From contig NZ_CP067377.1 in the NCBI RefSeq assembly GCF_019565455.1, positions 2,734,001 to 2,798,000 on the forward strand: a DNA stretch of 64,000 nucleotides. Direction: 5' to 3'. The notes under the pieces were generated by a model. It was not told the origin of the DNA. It saw nothing but the letters and a program-made list of their open reading frames with translations, and did no database searches. The first letter of the stretch is position 1; the number at the start of each line of letters is the position of its first letter. Source of the stretch: Flavobacterium oreochromis. GTDB taxonomy: Bacteria > Bacteroidota > Bacteroidia > Flavobacteriales > Flavobacteriaceae. Below are positions 1 through 9,133 of the stretch, in pieces. The translations under genes were made by a program, and so were the position numbers.

Positions 1-2
1 TA

Positions 3-170
3 ATCTGCATTAGCATTGTACTAGCTGTTACTTTTCTTTATGTTTTTATTAGAGCAGTAAGAAGTGGTCAGTTTGACGATGATTATACTCCTTCAGTACG
101 TATCTTATTTGAAGATGAGTTAAAAAATAGTAAACCCAAAACAAATATAAATTCAGAAAATCAAATTTAA
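3..170 (+). CDS. ccoS: CcoS, cbb3 oxidase maturation protein (3' part)
   Basis: The reading frame enters from the left edge and stops at 168-170. The visible 55 residues hold the end of a single membrane helix followed by a SGQFDDDYTPSVRILFEDE-like stretch, which is the family signature of CcoS/FixS. CcoS is a small inner-membrane protein needed to put heme b and copper into the cbb3 oxidase. Only 2 bases separate its stop from the ccoNO start, so the two are in one operon. The copper ATPase gene ccoI would be expected just outside the window, but this cannot be seen. Confidence 0.9.
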   Translation: MCISIVLAVTFLYVFIRAVRSGQFDDDYTPSVRILFEDELKNSKPKTNINSENQI

Positions 171-172
171 TT

Positions 173-2359
173 ATGGAAATGCAACAATTTTATTATGACA
201 ACAAAATTGTAAACAAGTTCATATACGCAACCATAGTTTTTGGGGTAGTAGGTATGTTAGTAGGGCTATTGTTAGCAACAATGTATTTATTCCCTAATAT
301 TACAGATGGTATTTCGTGGTTGAGCTACGGACGTTTACGCCCTTTGCATACAAATGCAATAATTTTTGCTTTTGTGGGTAATGCAATGTTTGCTGGTTAT
401 TATTATTCTATTCAGCGATTACTAAAAACCAGAATGTATAGTGATTTTTTAACGAACTTAAATTTCTGGGGATGGCAGTTAATCATTGTTGCAGCAGCCA
501 TTTCTTTACCTTTAGGTTATACGACTTCTAAAGAATATGCTGAATTAGAATGGCCTATAGATATTGCTATAGCACTAATTTGGGTAGTATTTGGTATAAA
601 TATGATTATGACTATTTTACGTCGTAGAGAAAGACACCTTTATGTAGCAATTTGGTTTTATATAGCTACTTTCGTAACAGTAGCAGTATTACATATTTTT
701 AATAGTTTAGAATTACCTGTTAATGGTTTAAAATCATATTCTGTTTATGCAGGAGTTCAAGATGCGTTAGTACAATGGTGGTATGGTCATAATGCAGTTG
801 CATTTTTCTTGACAACGCCTTTCTTAGGCTTAATGTATTACTTCATGCCAAAAGCTGCTAATAGACCTGTATATTCTTATAGGTTATCAATTATTCACTT
901 TTGGTCTTTAATTTTCTTATATATCTGGGCTGGTCCTCACCATTTACTCTATACAGCTTTACCTGATTGGGCGCAAAACTTAGGGGTAGTATTTTCAGTG
1001 ATGCTAATTGCGCCCTCTTGGGGAGGTATGATTAATGGTCTTTTGACATTAAGAGGCGTATGGGATAAAGTACGTACAGATGTTGTGTTAAAATTCTTCG
1101 TAGTTGCACTTACTGGTTATGGTATGGCAACTTTTGAAGGACCAATGTTATCATTAAAAAATGTAAATGCTATTGCTCACTTTACTGATTGGATTGTGGC
1201 ACACGTACACGTTGGAGCTTTAGCTTGGAATGGTTTTATGACTTTCGGTATCATCTATTGGTTATTACCTAGATTAACAAAAACACAATTATACTCTCAA
1301 AAATTAGCTAATTTTCATTTCTGGATAGGAACATTAGGTATTATTATGTACGCTTTACCAATGTATGTAGCAGGTTTTACTCAAGCTTCTATGTGGAAAC
1401 AATTTAATCCAGATGGCTCATTAGTATACGGTAACTTCCTAGAAACAGTAGCGCAAATTATGCCTATGTACGCAATTCGTGCTATAGGAGGAACAATGTA
1501 CTTATTAGGAATGTTAGTCATGGTTTATAATGCTTATAAAACAGTGGCAACTGGTCAATCAGTTGAAGATGAATTAGCAGAAGCACCGGCATTAGTTACT
1601 ATTGCTCCTTATCGTTTGAAAAACGAAAAATTCCATGCTTGGTTAGAAAGAAAACCAGTTCAACTAACAGTTTTAGCTACAATTGCAATTTTAATAGGAG
1701 GTGTTATACAAATTATTCCAACTATAGTAGTAAAATCAAACATTCCAACTATTTCAAGTGTAAAACCTTATACACCATTAGAACTAGAAGGTCGTGATTT
1801 ATATATTCGTGAAGGCTGTGTAGGCTGTCACTCACAAATGATTCGTCCTTTCCGTTCAGAAGTAGCACGTTATGGAGAATATTCTAAATCAGGAGAATAT
1901 GTATACGATCATCCATTCTTGTGGGGTTCTAAACGTACAGGTCCCGATTTATTTAGAGTAGGAGGAAAATATAATGATAACTGGCATTTTAATCATATGT
2001 GGGATCCCCAAAGTACATCAGCTGGATCTATTATGCCAGCATATAAATGGTTATTTGATAATAAACCAGCTGACTATTCTCAAATTGAGAAGAAAATGGG
2101 AGTAATGCAAACATTAGGAGTACCTTATACTCAAGAAGATATTAAAAATGCCAAAACATCTATTGCTGAACAATCTGCTAAAATTGAAGCTAATCTGAAA
2201 AATGATCCAGATTTTGTAAAAAGTTATACAGAAAGTGAAAAAAATGCAAAGATGCGTAACGAAGAGTTTGTTCCTATGAAAAATCGTGAGATTGTAGCTT
2301 TAATAGCTTATTTACAACGTTTAGGAACTGATATTAAGGTTAAAGATTCTCAAAATTAA
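173..2359 (+). CDS. ccoNO: cbb3 cytochrome c oxidase, fused CcoN-CcoO subunits
   Basis: This 728-residue protein joins the catalytic heme-copper subunit I (about residues 1-490) to the membrane-anchored monoheme cytochrome c subunit (about 500-728). In the first part the helices carry heme and copper ligands in RPLHTNAIIF, WWYGHNAVAFF and HVHVGALAWNGF. In the second part EGCVGCHSQM gives the CxxCH heme c site. The fused form is usual in Bacteroidota, whereas proteobacteria have two genes. The enzyme reduces oxygen at low concentration and pumps protons at the inner membrane. ATG at 173 follows the ccoS stop closely; an internal ATG at 179 is the only near alternative. It is followed 6 bases later by ccoQ. 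Confidence 0.97.
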   Translation: MEMQQFYYDNKIVNKFIYATIVFGVVGMLVGLLLATMYLFPNITDGISWLSYGRLRPLHTNAIIFAFVGNAMFAGYYYSIQRLLKTRMYSDFLTNLNFWGWQLIIVAAAISLPLGYTTSKEYAELEWPIDIAIALIWVVFGINMIMTILRRRERHLYVAIWFYIATFVTVAVLHIFNSLELPVNGLKSYSVYAGVQDALVQWWYGHNAVAFFLTTPFLGLMYYFMPKAANRPVYSYRLSIIHFWSLIFLYIWAGPHHLLYTALPDWAQNLGVVFSVMLIAPSWGGMINGLLTLRGVWDKVRTDVVLKFFVVALTGYGMATFEGPMLSLKNVNAIAHFTDWIVAHVHVGALAWNGFMTFGIIYWLLPRLTKTQLYSQKLANFHFWIGTLGIIMYALPMYVAGFTQASMWKQFNPDGSLVYGNFLETVAQIMPMYAIRAIGGTMYLLGMLVMVYNAYKTVATGQSVEDELAEAPALVTIAPYRLKNEKFHAWLERKPVQLTVLATIAILIGGVIQIIPTIVVKSNIPTISSVKPYTPLELEGRDLYIREGCVGCHSQMIRPFRSEVARYGEYSKSGEYVYDHPFLWGSKRTGPDLFRVGGKYNDNWHFNHMWDPQSTSAGSIMPAYKWLFDNKPADYSQIEKKMGVMQTLGVPYTQEDIKNAKTSIAEQSAKIEANLKNDPDFVKSYTESEKNAKMRNEEFVPMKNREIVALIAYLQRLGTDIKVKDSQN

Positions 2360-2365
2360 GACGCT

Positions 2366-2560
2366 ATGTTAAAGTTTGTCAAACACACTATGGAAAATAT
2401 TTCAGGTATTGAGATATATCCTATCATTTCATTGTTAATCTTTTTCTTCTTTTTTGTAGGATTATATTTTTGGGTTTTTACTTATAAGAAAGATAAGATT
2501 AATCAATTAAGTAATTTACCTTTTGCAGAAGGTACTACAGACGAATTTTTAAACTTATAA
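2366..2560 (+). CDS. ccoQ: CcoQ-like small subunit of cbb3 oxidase
   Basis: A 64-residue protein with one strongly hydrophobic helix (about residues 18-40) and a short charged tail KKDKINQLSNLPF. Size, topology and position between ccoNO and ccoP match CcoQ/FixQ, which stabilises the oxidase complex. The start lies 6 bases after the ccoNO stop. Sequence conservation in this family is low, so the assignment rests mostly on context. Confidence 0.85.
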   Translation: MLKFVKHTMENISGIEIYPIISLLIFFFFFVGLYFWVFTYKKDKINQLSNLPFAEGTTDEFLNL

Positions 2561-2642
2561 AGCATTAAATCGCTATTTATGACAAATGCTAAAAGTTTAA
2601 AGAGCGATCAGTATGTACTGCTAAAAAATAAAATTTAAGCAC

Positions 2643-3577
2643 ATGAAAAAAATATTTCCTATATATGTAAGAATTCCAGTATTTTTGCAATGTTTTTCAT
2701 TGCAATGGAATTCTTTATTGACTCGGGTGACCGTCCAGCATTTATTAAATACCCTATATTGAATGTTATTCTATTAATTTTTTTGTTAATATTAGTAGCA
2801 GTAGAGCTGGTTCTTAATGCAACAGATAAAGTGTTAGATACTTTATTAACAGACGAACAACGTAAAGCAAAAGAATTAGAAGATAACTTACCTTTTACTG
2901 AAACTCAGTTTTTTAAAGGAATTATGCAAAAACTAACTCGTTCTCGAAAAGTTGAAGAAGAAAATGAGTTAATTATGAATCATAATTATGACGGAATTCA
3001 AGAATTAGATAACGTTTTACCTCCTTGGTGGGTATATTTATTTTACGGGACTATTGCTTTTGCATTAATTTACTTAGTACGTTTTCACATGTTAGGACAT
3101 GATGATCAAACCGCTGAGTTTGAAAAAGAAATGGCTATAGCAAAAGTGCAAGTAGAAGAATACAAAAAAACGGCACCAGACTTAATGGATAAAGAAAAAG
3201 TTACTTTATTAACAGATGCTGAAAGTATTAATGCAGGAAAAACTATCTTTCAAACCAATTGTATTGCTTGTCATAAAGCAGATGGAGGAGGTGCGATTGG
3301 GCCTAACTTAACTGATAATCATTGGATTTTAGGAGGAGGTATTAAAAATGTATTTAATACTATTATGGAAGGAGGACGTGCAGGTAAAGGGATGATTGCT
3401 TGGAAAGATCAGATAAAACCTTCTGATATTCAAAAAATAGCTAGTTATGTATTGAGTTTACAAGGAACCAATCCTCCTGGTGGAAAAGCTCCTGAAGGAG
3501 ATCTTTGGGAAGAAGGAACATCAGCAGCTAAACCTGTAACAGAAACAGTAACTGTAGATTCAATAAAAGTTAAATAA
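2643..3577 (+). CDS. ccoP: CcoP, cytochrome c subunit of cbb3 oxidase (frameshifted near the start)
   Basis: The natural N-terminus MKKIFPIYVRIPVF starts at 2643. The frame then breaks in a five-T run near 2680 and resumes as AMFFIAMEFFIDSGD, so one T appears to be missing. The rest has two membrane segments (about residues 20-55 and 120-140 of the joined protein) and one heme c site, CIACHKADGGGAIGPNL, followed by the distal methionine region GKGMIAWKDQI. Only one CxxCH motif is visible, whereas proteobacterial CcoP has two. CcoP passes electrons from donor cytochromes to the catalytic subunit. The break is most simply a homopolymer sequencing error. Confidence 0.92.
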
Positions 3578-3641
3578 AAAATAGACTAAAGGAGAAAATA
3601 TAAGTTTCTCATGTAGTTTGTCATTCTTATGTAATAGAAGG

Positions 3642-3662
3642 AATCACATAAAGTATGTGATT
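3642..3662 (+). promoter_or_regulatory. Hairpin in the ccoP-ccoG gap
   Basis: AATCACATA and TATGTGATT form a perfect 9 bp inverted repeat with a 3-base loop. A further AATCACATA lies about 30 bases downstream, just before the ccoG start. It could be an mRNA structure or an operator for a CRP/FNR-type regulator, since such sites are dyads of about this size. No T-run follows, so a terminator is unlikely. Confidence 0.35.
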
Positions 3663-3701
3663 TCTTCTTTACATTCGAAATCACATAAAAATAAATTGAT
3701 T

Positions 3702-5121
3702 ATGGCAGGCCATTCACCATCAGATAGTTTTAGAGATACTATTGCAACTATTGATAAAGAAGGAAAGCGCGCTTGGATTTTTCCTAAAAAACCAAGTGGG
3801 AAATTTTATGACAAAAGAAAAATAGTAAGTTACTTTTTATTAATTTTTCTCTTTTTAGCACCTTTTATAAAAGTAAATGGTAGCCAGTTTTTACTATTTA
3901 ATGTAATAGAAAGAAAGTTCTCAATTTTTGGATTTCCATTTTGGCCTCAAGATTTTCATTTAGTCGTAATATCAATGATTATTGGAGTCGTTGGTTTAGC
4001 ATTATTTACAGTAGCTTTTGGTCGGATCTTTTGTGGTTGGATTTGTCCTCAAACTATCTTCATGGAAATGGTATTTAGACGTATAGAATACTGGATAGAA
4101 GGAGATAGAGGGGCTCAAATAAAACTAACTAAGCAAGAATGGAATGCAGAAAAAATTAGAAAAAGAGTAATAAAATGGATTCTCTTTTTTATAGTTTCTT
4201 TTTATAGCTAATGTTTTTTTAGCCTATTTAGCAGGAGGTGATCATGTTTTAGATATGGTACGTCAAGGACCTCTTAATAATACGGGAACATTAATAGCTC
4301 TTTTGATTTTTACAGGAGTTTTTTATTTCGTATTTGCATGGTTTAGAGAACAAGTATGTATTATAGCTTGCCCTTATGGTCGTATGCAAGGTGTGTTGTT
4401 AGATAATAAAACCATTAATGTAGCTTATGACCACGTAAGAGGGGAAGGAGAAAAAGGAAGAGCAAAATTTAAAAAAGGCGAAGACAGAACATTAGCTGGT
4501 AAAGGTGATTGTATAGATTGTCATCAGTGCGTAAATGTTTGTCCTACAGGAATTGATATTCGTAATGGGACACAGTTAGAATGTGTTAATTGTACAGCTT
4601 GTATTGATGAATGTAATACTATCATGAAAAGTGTAAACTTGCCTGTTAATCTAATACGTTATGCAAGTGAAGATGAGATTGTAAAAAAAGAAAAATTTGT
4701 TTTTACAACTCGAATGAAAGGATATATAGCCGTTTTAGTTATTCTTATAGGTATTTTTATAGGGATGTTGTTTTTAAGAAATGATGTAGAAGCCACAGTG
4801 TTGCGTTTACCAGGGCAATTATTCCAACACAAAGGAGAAAATATAACGAATGTTTTTACTTATAAAATAGTTAATAAAACTATGGATGATTTTAAAAATG
4901 TAACTTTTAAATTAGTTAATCCAGAGGGTAAAATTGAAATTGTAGGAAAACAAAGTATTCAAGTTAAAAAAGATAATTTAGCTCAAGGGACTTTATTCGT
5001 AGAAATTCATCCAGCATTTCTAGAAGGTGATAAAACAAAAATAAAAATAGAGGTTTATAATAATAACAAATTAATAGAAACAACGACTAGTAATTTTTTA
5101 GGGCCAAGAAAATTTAATTAG
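3702..5121 (+). CDS. ccoG: CcoG, 4Fe-4S protein for cbb3 oxidase copper maturation (frameshifted)
   Basis: ATG at 3702 (MAGHSPSDSF) is chosen over upstream codons because family proteins begin here. The protein has membrane helices, the CGWICPQ and CIIACPYGR motifs, then two 4Fe-4S clusters in CIDCHQCVNVCP and CVNCTACIDEC, and a C-terminal beta domain (IG-like, FixG C-terminal). CcoG is a cupric reductase that supplies Cu(I) during oxidase assembly. The frame breaks near 4197-4203 in a T run (SFYS then stop). Deleting one T restores FIANVFLAYLAGG. A sequencing error is likely. It lies between ccoP and the fixH-like gene. Confidence 0.93.
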
Positions 5122-5213
5122 CATCGTGACTTTTAAAGACCTATTAGAAATATAATGCAAAAGCTATTTATCATTAGGTTATACAACACAAATAGGTAGA
5201 TAATAATATAATT

Positions 5214-5660
5214 ATGAGAGCAAATTGGGGAACAGGAATTGTGATAGCATTTGGGTTATTTATCACATTCATATTATACTTTGTATTTAAAGTGCAAGGA
5301 ACGAAAGAATATGATCATGAAATGGTTACAGAAGAATATTATAAAAAAGAAATAGGATATCAGAATCAATTAGATAAAGAACAAAATGCAATTAATTTAA
5401 AAGAAAAAGTCCTTATAGAAACAAAAAGTGAAGGACTTATAATAAAATTTCCAAAATCATTTCAATATAAAAATATAATAGGTAAGGTGTCCTTTTATAG
5501 ACCGTCTAATCAGCAATTAGATTTCGATGTGCCCATATCGTTATCTTCTTCCAATTTGCTCATACCTAAAACCAAGCTGATTGGCGGTCGTTGGGACATT
5601 AGTATTGACTGGGAATACCAAGGGAAAAGTTATTTGAACAAAGAAAAAGTTAATCTATAA
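5214..5660 (+). CDS. ccoH: FixH/CcoH-like cbb3 oxidase assembly protein
   Basis: A 148-residue protein with one N-terminal membrane helix (about residues 7-26, after NWGTG) and an extracytoplasmic domain with the conserved-type segments EEYYKKEIGYQNQLDKE and GGRWDISIDWEYQGKSY. This pattern and the position after ccoG match FixH. The family takes part in cbb3 assembly, probably at the copper or subunit-stability step. The start follows ccoG by about 90 bases without an obvious promoter, so co-transcription is likely. Confidence 0.88.
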   Translation: MRANWGTGIVIAFGLFITFILYFVFKVQGTKEYDHEMVTEEYYKKEIGYQNQLDKEQNAINLKEKVLIETKSEGLIIKFPKSFQYKNIIGKVSFYRPSNQQLDFDVPISLSSSNLLIPKTKLIGGRWDISIDWEYQGKSYLNKEKVNL

Positions 5661-5798
5661 CTCAGTATCCAGTTTTTATTAATTTAAAAAATGAAAATAA
5701 AAAAACGTTTTTTTGAGTAAAAAGCTAATGAATTTAGGATTTAAAAATCTAACGAAAATAATATACTAGTTGAGTGCTAGAAATTAAGTACTTAAAAA

Positions 5799-6501
5799 AT
5801 GATCTATTCAGCATTCATATTAGGTTTAATTAGCAGTTTGCATTGTGTAGGTATGTGCGGTCCTATTGCTATGATGTTACCTGTTGATAGAAAAAAATCA
5901 AACAAAAAAAGTTATACAAATTATAATTTATAATATAGGAAGAATTATGTCCTATATTTTATTAGGATCATTTTTTGGTTTGTTGGGTAGAGGGCTTTTT
6001 CTTGCTGGTTTCCAGCAAAAAATGTCAATTATTATTGGCATTTTAATGATAGTAATAGTTTTAGTTCCAGAAAAAGTCTTCGCCCAATACAACTTTTCTA
6101 AACCTGTATTCATAATGTTAAGTAAAGTAAAAACATTGTTAGGTCAGCAATTTAAAAACAAAACCTATCAATCTATTTTTATGATCGGATTACTTAATGG
6201 ATTCTTACCTTGTGGGTTAGTTTATGTAGCACTTTTTGGAGCTATCGCTATGCAAAAAATTTCTTTAAGTATCGTTTATATGGCTTTGTATGGAATAGGA
6301 ACAATTCCTATGATGACTATGGTCGTATATATATCCAATTTATTGACAATGCCTGTACGAAATAAAATTCAAAAAATAATACCAATAGCAGTCATTGGAG
6401 TCGGAGTATTATTTATTTTTAGAGGATTAGGATTGGATTTACCTTTTTTATCTCCTAGTACCATGAGTTTGTTTATTCAAAATACGCCACATTGTAAATA
6501 A
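5799..6501 (+). CDS. SafE/TauE-like (urease accessory UreH-type) membrane protein (frameshifted)
   Basis: ATG at 5799 gives MIYSAFILGLISSLHCVGMCGPIAMMLP, the typical first helix with the HCVGMCGP metal-site-like motif. The frame then breaks in a seven-A run (about 5913-5919); removing one A joins it to VIQIIIYNIGRIMSYILLGS and the remaining helices. A second conserved block, GLLNGFLPCGLVYVAL, repeats the GxxxxxHCxxMCGP theme. Proteins of this type close cbb3 gene clusters in many bacteria and are thought to help copper or cytochrome maturation. The actual substrate is unknown. About six to seven helices are visible. Confidence 0.85.
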
Positions 6502-6568
6502 TGATAAAAGTTAGTTTAAGAAGCAGTAAAAAATAAGAATTATAGTAATAATTTAAATATAAGCAAAA

Positions 6569-6798
6569 ATGGAAAGACACAACCTACTGAACGAATTCCC
6601 GAATTCACCGAAAAAATTCATGATTTAAAAACAACAGACAATCATTTCAGAAAATTATTTGATGAATATCATGAAGTCGAACATGAAATTCATAGATATA
6701 ATTCTGGAGCAGAAGCCACTACAGATGCACATATGCACGAACTAAAAGCTAGATTGTTATTTTTGAAAGATGAAATTTTTTCAATGTTAAAAAACTAG
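6569..6798 (+). CDS. YdcH-like (DUF465) small protein (frameshifted)
   Basis: The frame from ATG 6569 reads MERHNLLNEFP and then needs one extra C in the CCC at about 6598-6600 to continue as EFTEKIHDLKTTDNHFRKLF, DEYHEVEHEIHRYNSGAEAT and KARLLFLKDEIFSMLKN. This is the short helical hairpin (about 76 residues) of the YdcH family, which begins with a heptad-rich DNHFRKLFDEYHEVEHEIHR-like stretch. The function of the family is unknown. It is the last gene of the cbb3 cluster. Confidence 0.8.
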
Positions 6799-6940
6799 AT
6801 TGACTAATTTGATATAAAGTATTTATAGTTAAAAGTTTAATGCAGAATTATTATGATATAAATTAAAAATTTAATCAGATATGATGTGTTTCTAATAAAT
6901 TATAAAAAAGTTTTAGTATCAATCCTGTGTTGATTTAAGA

Positions 6941-7110
6941 AAGAGGTTGTCTAAAAATCCTCAAATAGTCATTTAACTTTCTTCAGTGGCTTTCTCTAGT
7001 TATCTTTTAAGATAAACTAGAGAAACCCTGAATGAATACATAAAAAATTGATTTTGTTTTTTTATTAAATTGACAAACTGGGGGGTAATTTTACAATTAG
7101 ACAACCTCTT
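6941..7110. mobile_element. MITE-like element with 14 bp terminal inverted repeats
   Basis: The ends AAGAGGTTGTCTAA (6941-6954) and TTAGACAACCTCTT (7097-7110) are perfect inverted repeats 170 bp apart, with no coding capacity between. The interior carries a second hairpin, TTTCTCTAGTT pairing with AACTAGAGAAA, near 6991-7025. Such short non-autonomous elements are usually moved by a transposase encoded elsewhere. No clear target duplication was identified. Confidence 0.6.
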
Positions 7111-7700
7111 CTTCTTTTCTAAAACATAAGAATAAATACCTTTTCTTCCTTTTCATAGTCTTATTAAAAATCAATACATATTATCTTTATTTATCTTAAA
7201 AAACTATTGAAAATTAAAAGTTTTTGAAAATAGATAGCTTATTGCTGGATGAACATTGAAATATTTTTTGAAAATATTTGAAAGAATAGTCAAAATAATG
7301 AAATCTGAGAAGTAATTATAGACTGTATCCAAAAAATAAGACAATTTTAAACTTTATTTGTTACTGCGATGTAAATAAAAAAATGATGTTTTTTAAACCT
7401 CTATTTATTGTGTTTAAATTTAAATAAAATAAGCTCTTAGATTTTAGAATACTTTATTGATAATAGAAGTATAAATAGTATTATGCTATAAAATTTTAGG
7501 AAAAAAATTAAGGGAAACGGGCTGTTTTTTATTATTCTCTTCTTAGAAATCAGAAAAATAATTTAAATCTCATTGAAAATCTAAATAGAAAAGATCTATA
7601 AACCATATTTTTGACATTAAGAAATCAATCAGAAAATAGTTAATTTGAATACAAAATTAGGATCCAATCTTCAAGTATATGTAGAGTATATTTTAAAAAA

Positions 7701-7833
7701 GAGGCTGTCCTAAAAGTTAGTAGACTTCATCATTTTGTCAGAGGAAGAAATAATTGCATCATGTTGATTATGAAACTCCTTTTTGCGATAGTGTCAAACG
7801 ATACGTTGATTTCTTACTTTTAGGACAAGCTCC
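7701..7833. mobile_element. Short inverted-repeat element, possible MITE or IS remnant
   Basis: GAGGCTGTCCTAAAAG at 7701 and CTTTTAGGACAAGCTC near 7817-7832 are inverted repeats with two mismatches, enclosing about 100 bp without a gene. The ends resemble those of the element at 6941-7110 in style (GAGGxTGTCxTAA) but are not the same. It could be the outer ends of a deleted IS. Confidence 0.45.
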
Positions 7834-7838
7834 ATTAT

Positions 7839-7876
7839 AACAACTTATAGACTTTTAGGAAAGTTTATAAGTTGTT
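7839..7876. terminator. Long hairpin downstream of the acyl-CoA dehydrogenase gene
   Basis: AACAACTTATAGACTTT (7839-7855) pairs with AAAGTTTATAAGTTGTT (7860-7876) with a single G-T mismatch and a 4-base loop. It lies about 25 bases past the stop of the minus-strand gene. The T-rich tract is on the plus-strand side, so its role as terminator for the minus-strand gene is probable but not clear-cut. Confidence 0.45.
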
Positions 7877-7899
7877 ATTTTGTTTTCTTTCAGTAATTT

Positions 7900-9039
7900 T
7901 TATTTTACTAAACCTCTTGAAATAACAATTCTTTGAATTTCAGAAGTCCCTTCATAGATTTGAGTAATTTTAGCGTCACGCATCATTCTTTCTACATGAT
8001 ATTCACTTACATAGCCATTACCTCCGTGTATTTGAACCGCTTCTATAGTTACATTCATAGCAGTTTCTGAAGCAAATAATTTAGCCATTGCGCCTGAATG
8101 AGAAATATCTTGTCCTGCATCTTTTTCACAAGCTGCTTTTAAGCAAAGCATTCTAGCAGCTGTAATTTGAGTAGCCATGTCAGCTAATTTAAAAGCAATG
8201 GCTTGATGCTGAAAAATAGGTTTTTTAAAAGCTACACGTTCTTGTGAATATTTTAAAGCTAACTCATATGCTCCAGATGCAATACCTAAAGCTTGAGAAG
8301 CAATACCTATTCTTCCGCCATTTAAAACAGCCATAGCAAAATTAAAACCGAAACCATCTTCACCTATACGGTTTTCTTTCGGTACTTTTACATCAGAAAA
8401 CATAAGTGAATGTGTATCAGAGCCTCTGATTCCCATTTTTTTCTCTTTTGGACCTATAGAAAAACCTTCCCATCCTTTTTCAACAATAAAAGCATTAATT
8501 CCTTTATGTCCTTTTTCAGCATCCGTTTGAGCAATAACGATATAAGTAGAAGCTGAACCACCATTGGTAATCCAGTTTTTAGTACCATTTAATAAATAAT
8601 AATCTCCTTTATCAATTGCAGTCGTTTTTTGAGAAGTAGCATCTGAACCTGCTTCTGGTTCTGATAAACAAAATGCACCGATAACCTCACCTTTAGCAAG
8701 AGGAACTAAATATTTCATTTTTTGCTCTTCACTGGCAAATTTTTCTAAACCTGCACATACTAAAGAGTTATTAACGGACATAATTACTGCTGCAGACGCA
8801 TCAACTTTAGCTATTTCTTCCATAGCTAATACATATGAAACACTATCTAAACCAGCTCCTCCATATTTTGGATCTACCATCATACCTAAAAAGCCTAGTT
8901 CAGCCATTTTTTTTACTTGTTCCGTTGGAAATATAGAATGTTCATCTCTTTCTATAACACCTGGTAATAATTCCGCTTGAGCAAAATCTTTTGCCGCTTG
9001 CTGAATCATTAAATGTTCTTCGCTTAAATTAAAGTTCAT
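7900..9039 (-). CDS. Acyl-CoA dehydrogenase (short-chain/butyryl type)
   Basis: A complete 379-residue flavoprotein of the usual family length. Visible are the FAD-binding segments FCLSEPEAGSD and WITNGG, and the C-terminal IYEGTSEIQRIVISR motif, where the Glu position is the catalytic base in the butyryl-CoA/short-chain clade. It oxidises an acyl-CoA thioester at the alpha-beta bond in fatty acid or branched amino acid breakdown, passing electrons to ETF. The exact chain length cannot be read from sequence alone. A TATATTTG promoter box lies about 40 bases upstream of the start. Confidence 0.93.
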   Translation of the reverse strand: MNFNLSEEHLMIQQAAKDFAQAELLPGVIERDEHSIFPTEQVKKMAELGFLGMMVDPKYGGAGLDSVSYVLAMEEIAKVDASAAVIMSVNNSLVCAGLEKFASEEQKMKYLVPLAKGEVIGAFCLSEPEAGSDATSQKTTAIDKGDYYLLNGTKNWITNGGSASTYIVIAQTDAEKGHKGINAFIVEKGWEGFSIGPKEKKMGIRGSDTHSLMFSDVKVPKENRIGEDGFGFNFAMAVLNGGRIGIASQALGIASGAYELALKYSQERVAFKKPIFQHQAIAFKLADMATQITAARMLCLKAACEKDAGQDISHSGAMAKLFASETAMNVTIEAVQIHGGNGYVSEYHVERMMRDAKITQIYEGTSEIQRIVISRGLVK

Positions 9040-9079
9040 CGTATTTATGTGTTTTTGTTTTTATTTTTATAAAAGTTTT

Positions 9080-9087
9080 CAAATATA
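9080..9087 (-). promoter_or_regulatory. Bacteroidota-type promoter for the acyl-CoA dehydrogenase gene
   Basis: On the minus strand TATATTTG matches the TAnnTTTG -7 box of Bacteroidota sigma-ABfr promoters, and a TTGG sequence about 19 bases upstream fits the -33 TTTG box. The start codon is about 40 bases downstream. Confidence 0.6.
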
Positions 9088-9119
9088 GTTATTTATACTA
9101 ATTTACCAATAAGTTTGAC

Positions 9120-9127
9120 TATTTTTG
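9120..9127 (+). promoter_or_regulatory. Promoter -7 box for anmK
   Basis: TATTTTTG matches TAnnTTTG and ends only 6 bases before the ATG at 9134, so the anmK transcript would be almost leaderless. It shares the intergenic region with the divergent acyl-CoA dehydrogenase promoter. Confidence 0.5.
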
Positions 9128-9133
9128 CAAGTT

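Larger units (their letters stand above)
6799..7899. other. 1.1 kb AT-rich stretch without recognisable genes
   Basis: No reading frame with protein-like composition was seen on either strand. The stretch holds two small elements bounded by inverted repeats (6941-7110 and 7701-7833) and a strong hairpin just beyond the 3' end of the acyl-CoA dehydrogenase gene. The remainder is very AT-rich with many stops. It separates the cbb3 operon from the metabolic genes that follow. Confidence 0.6.
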
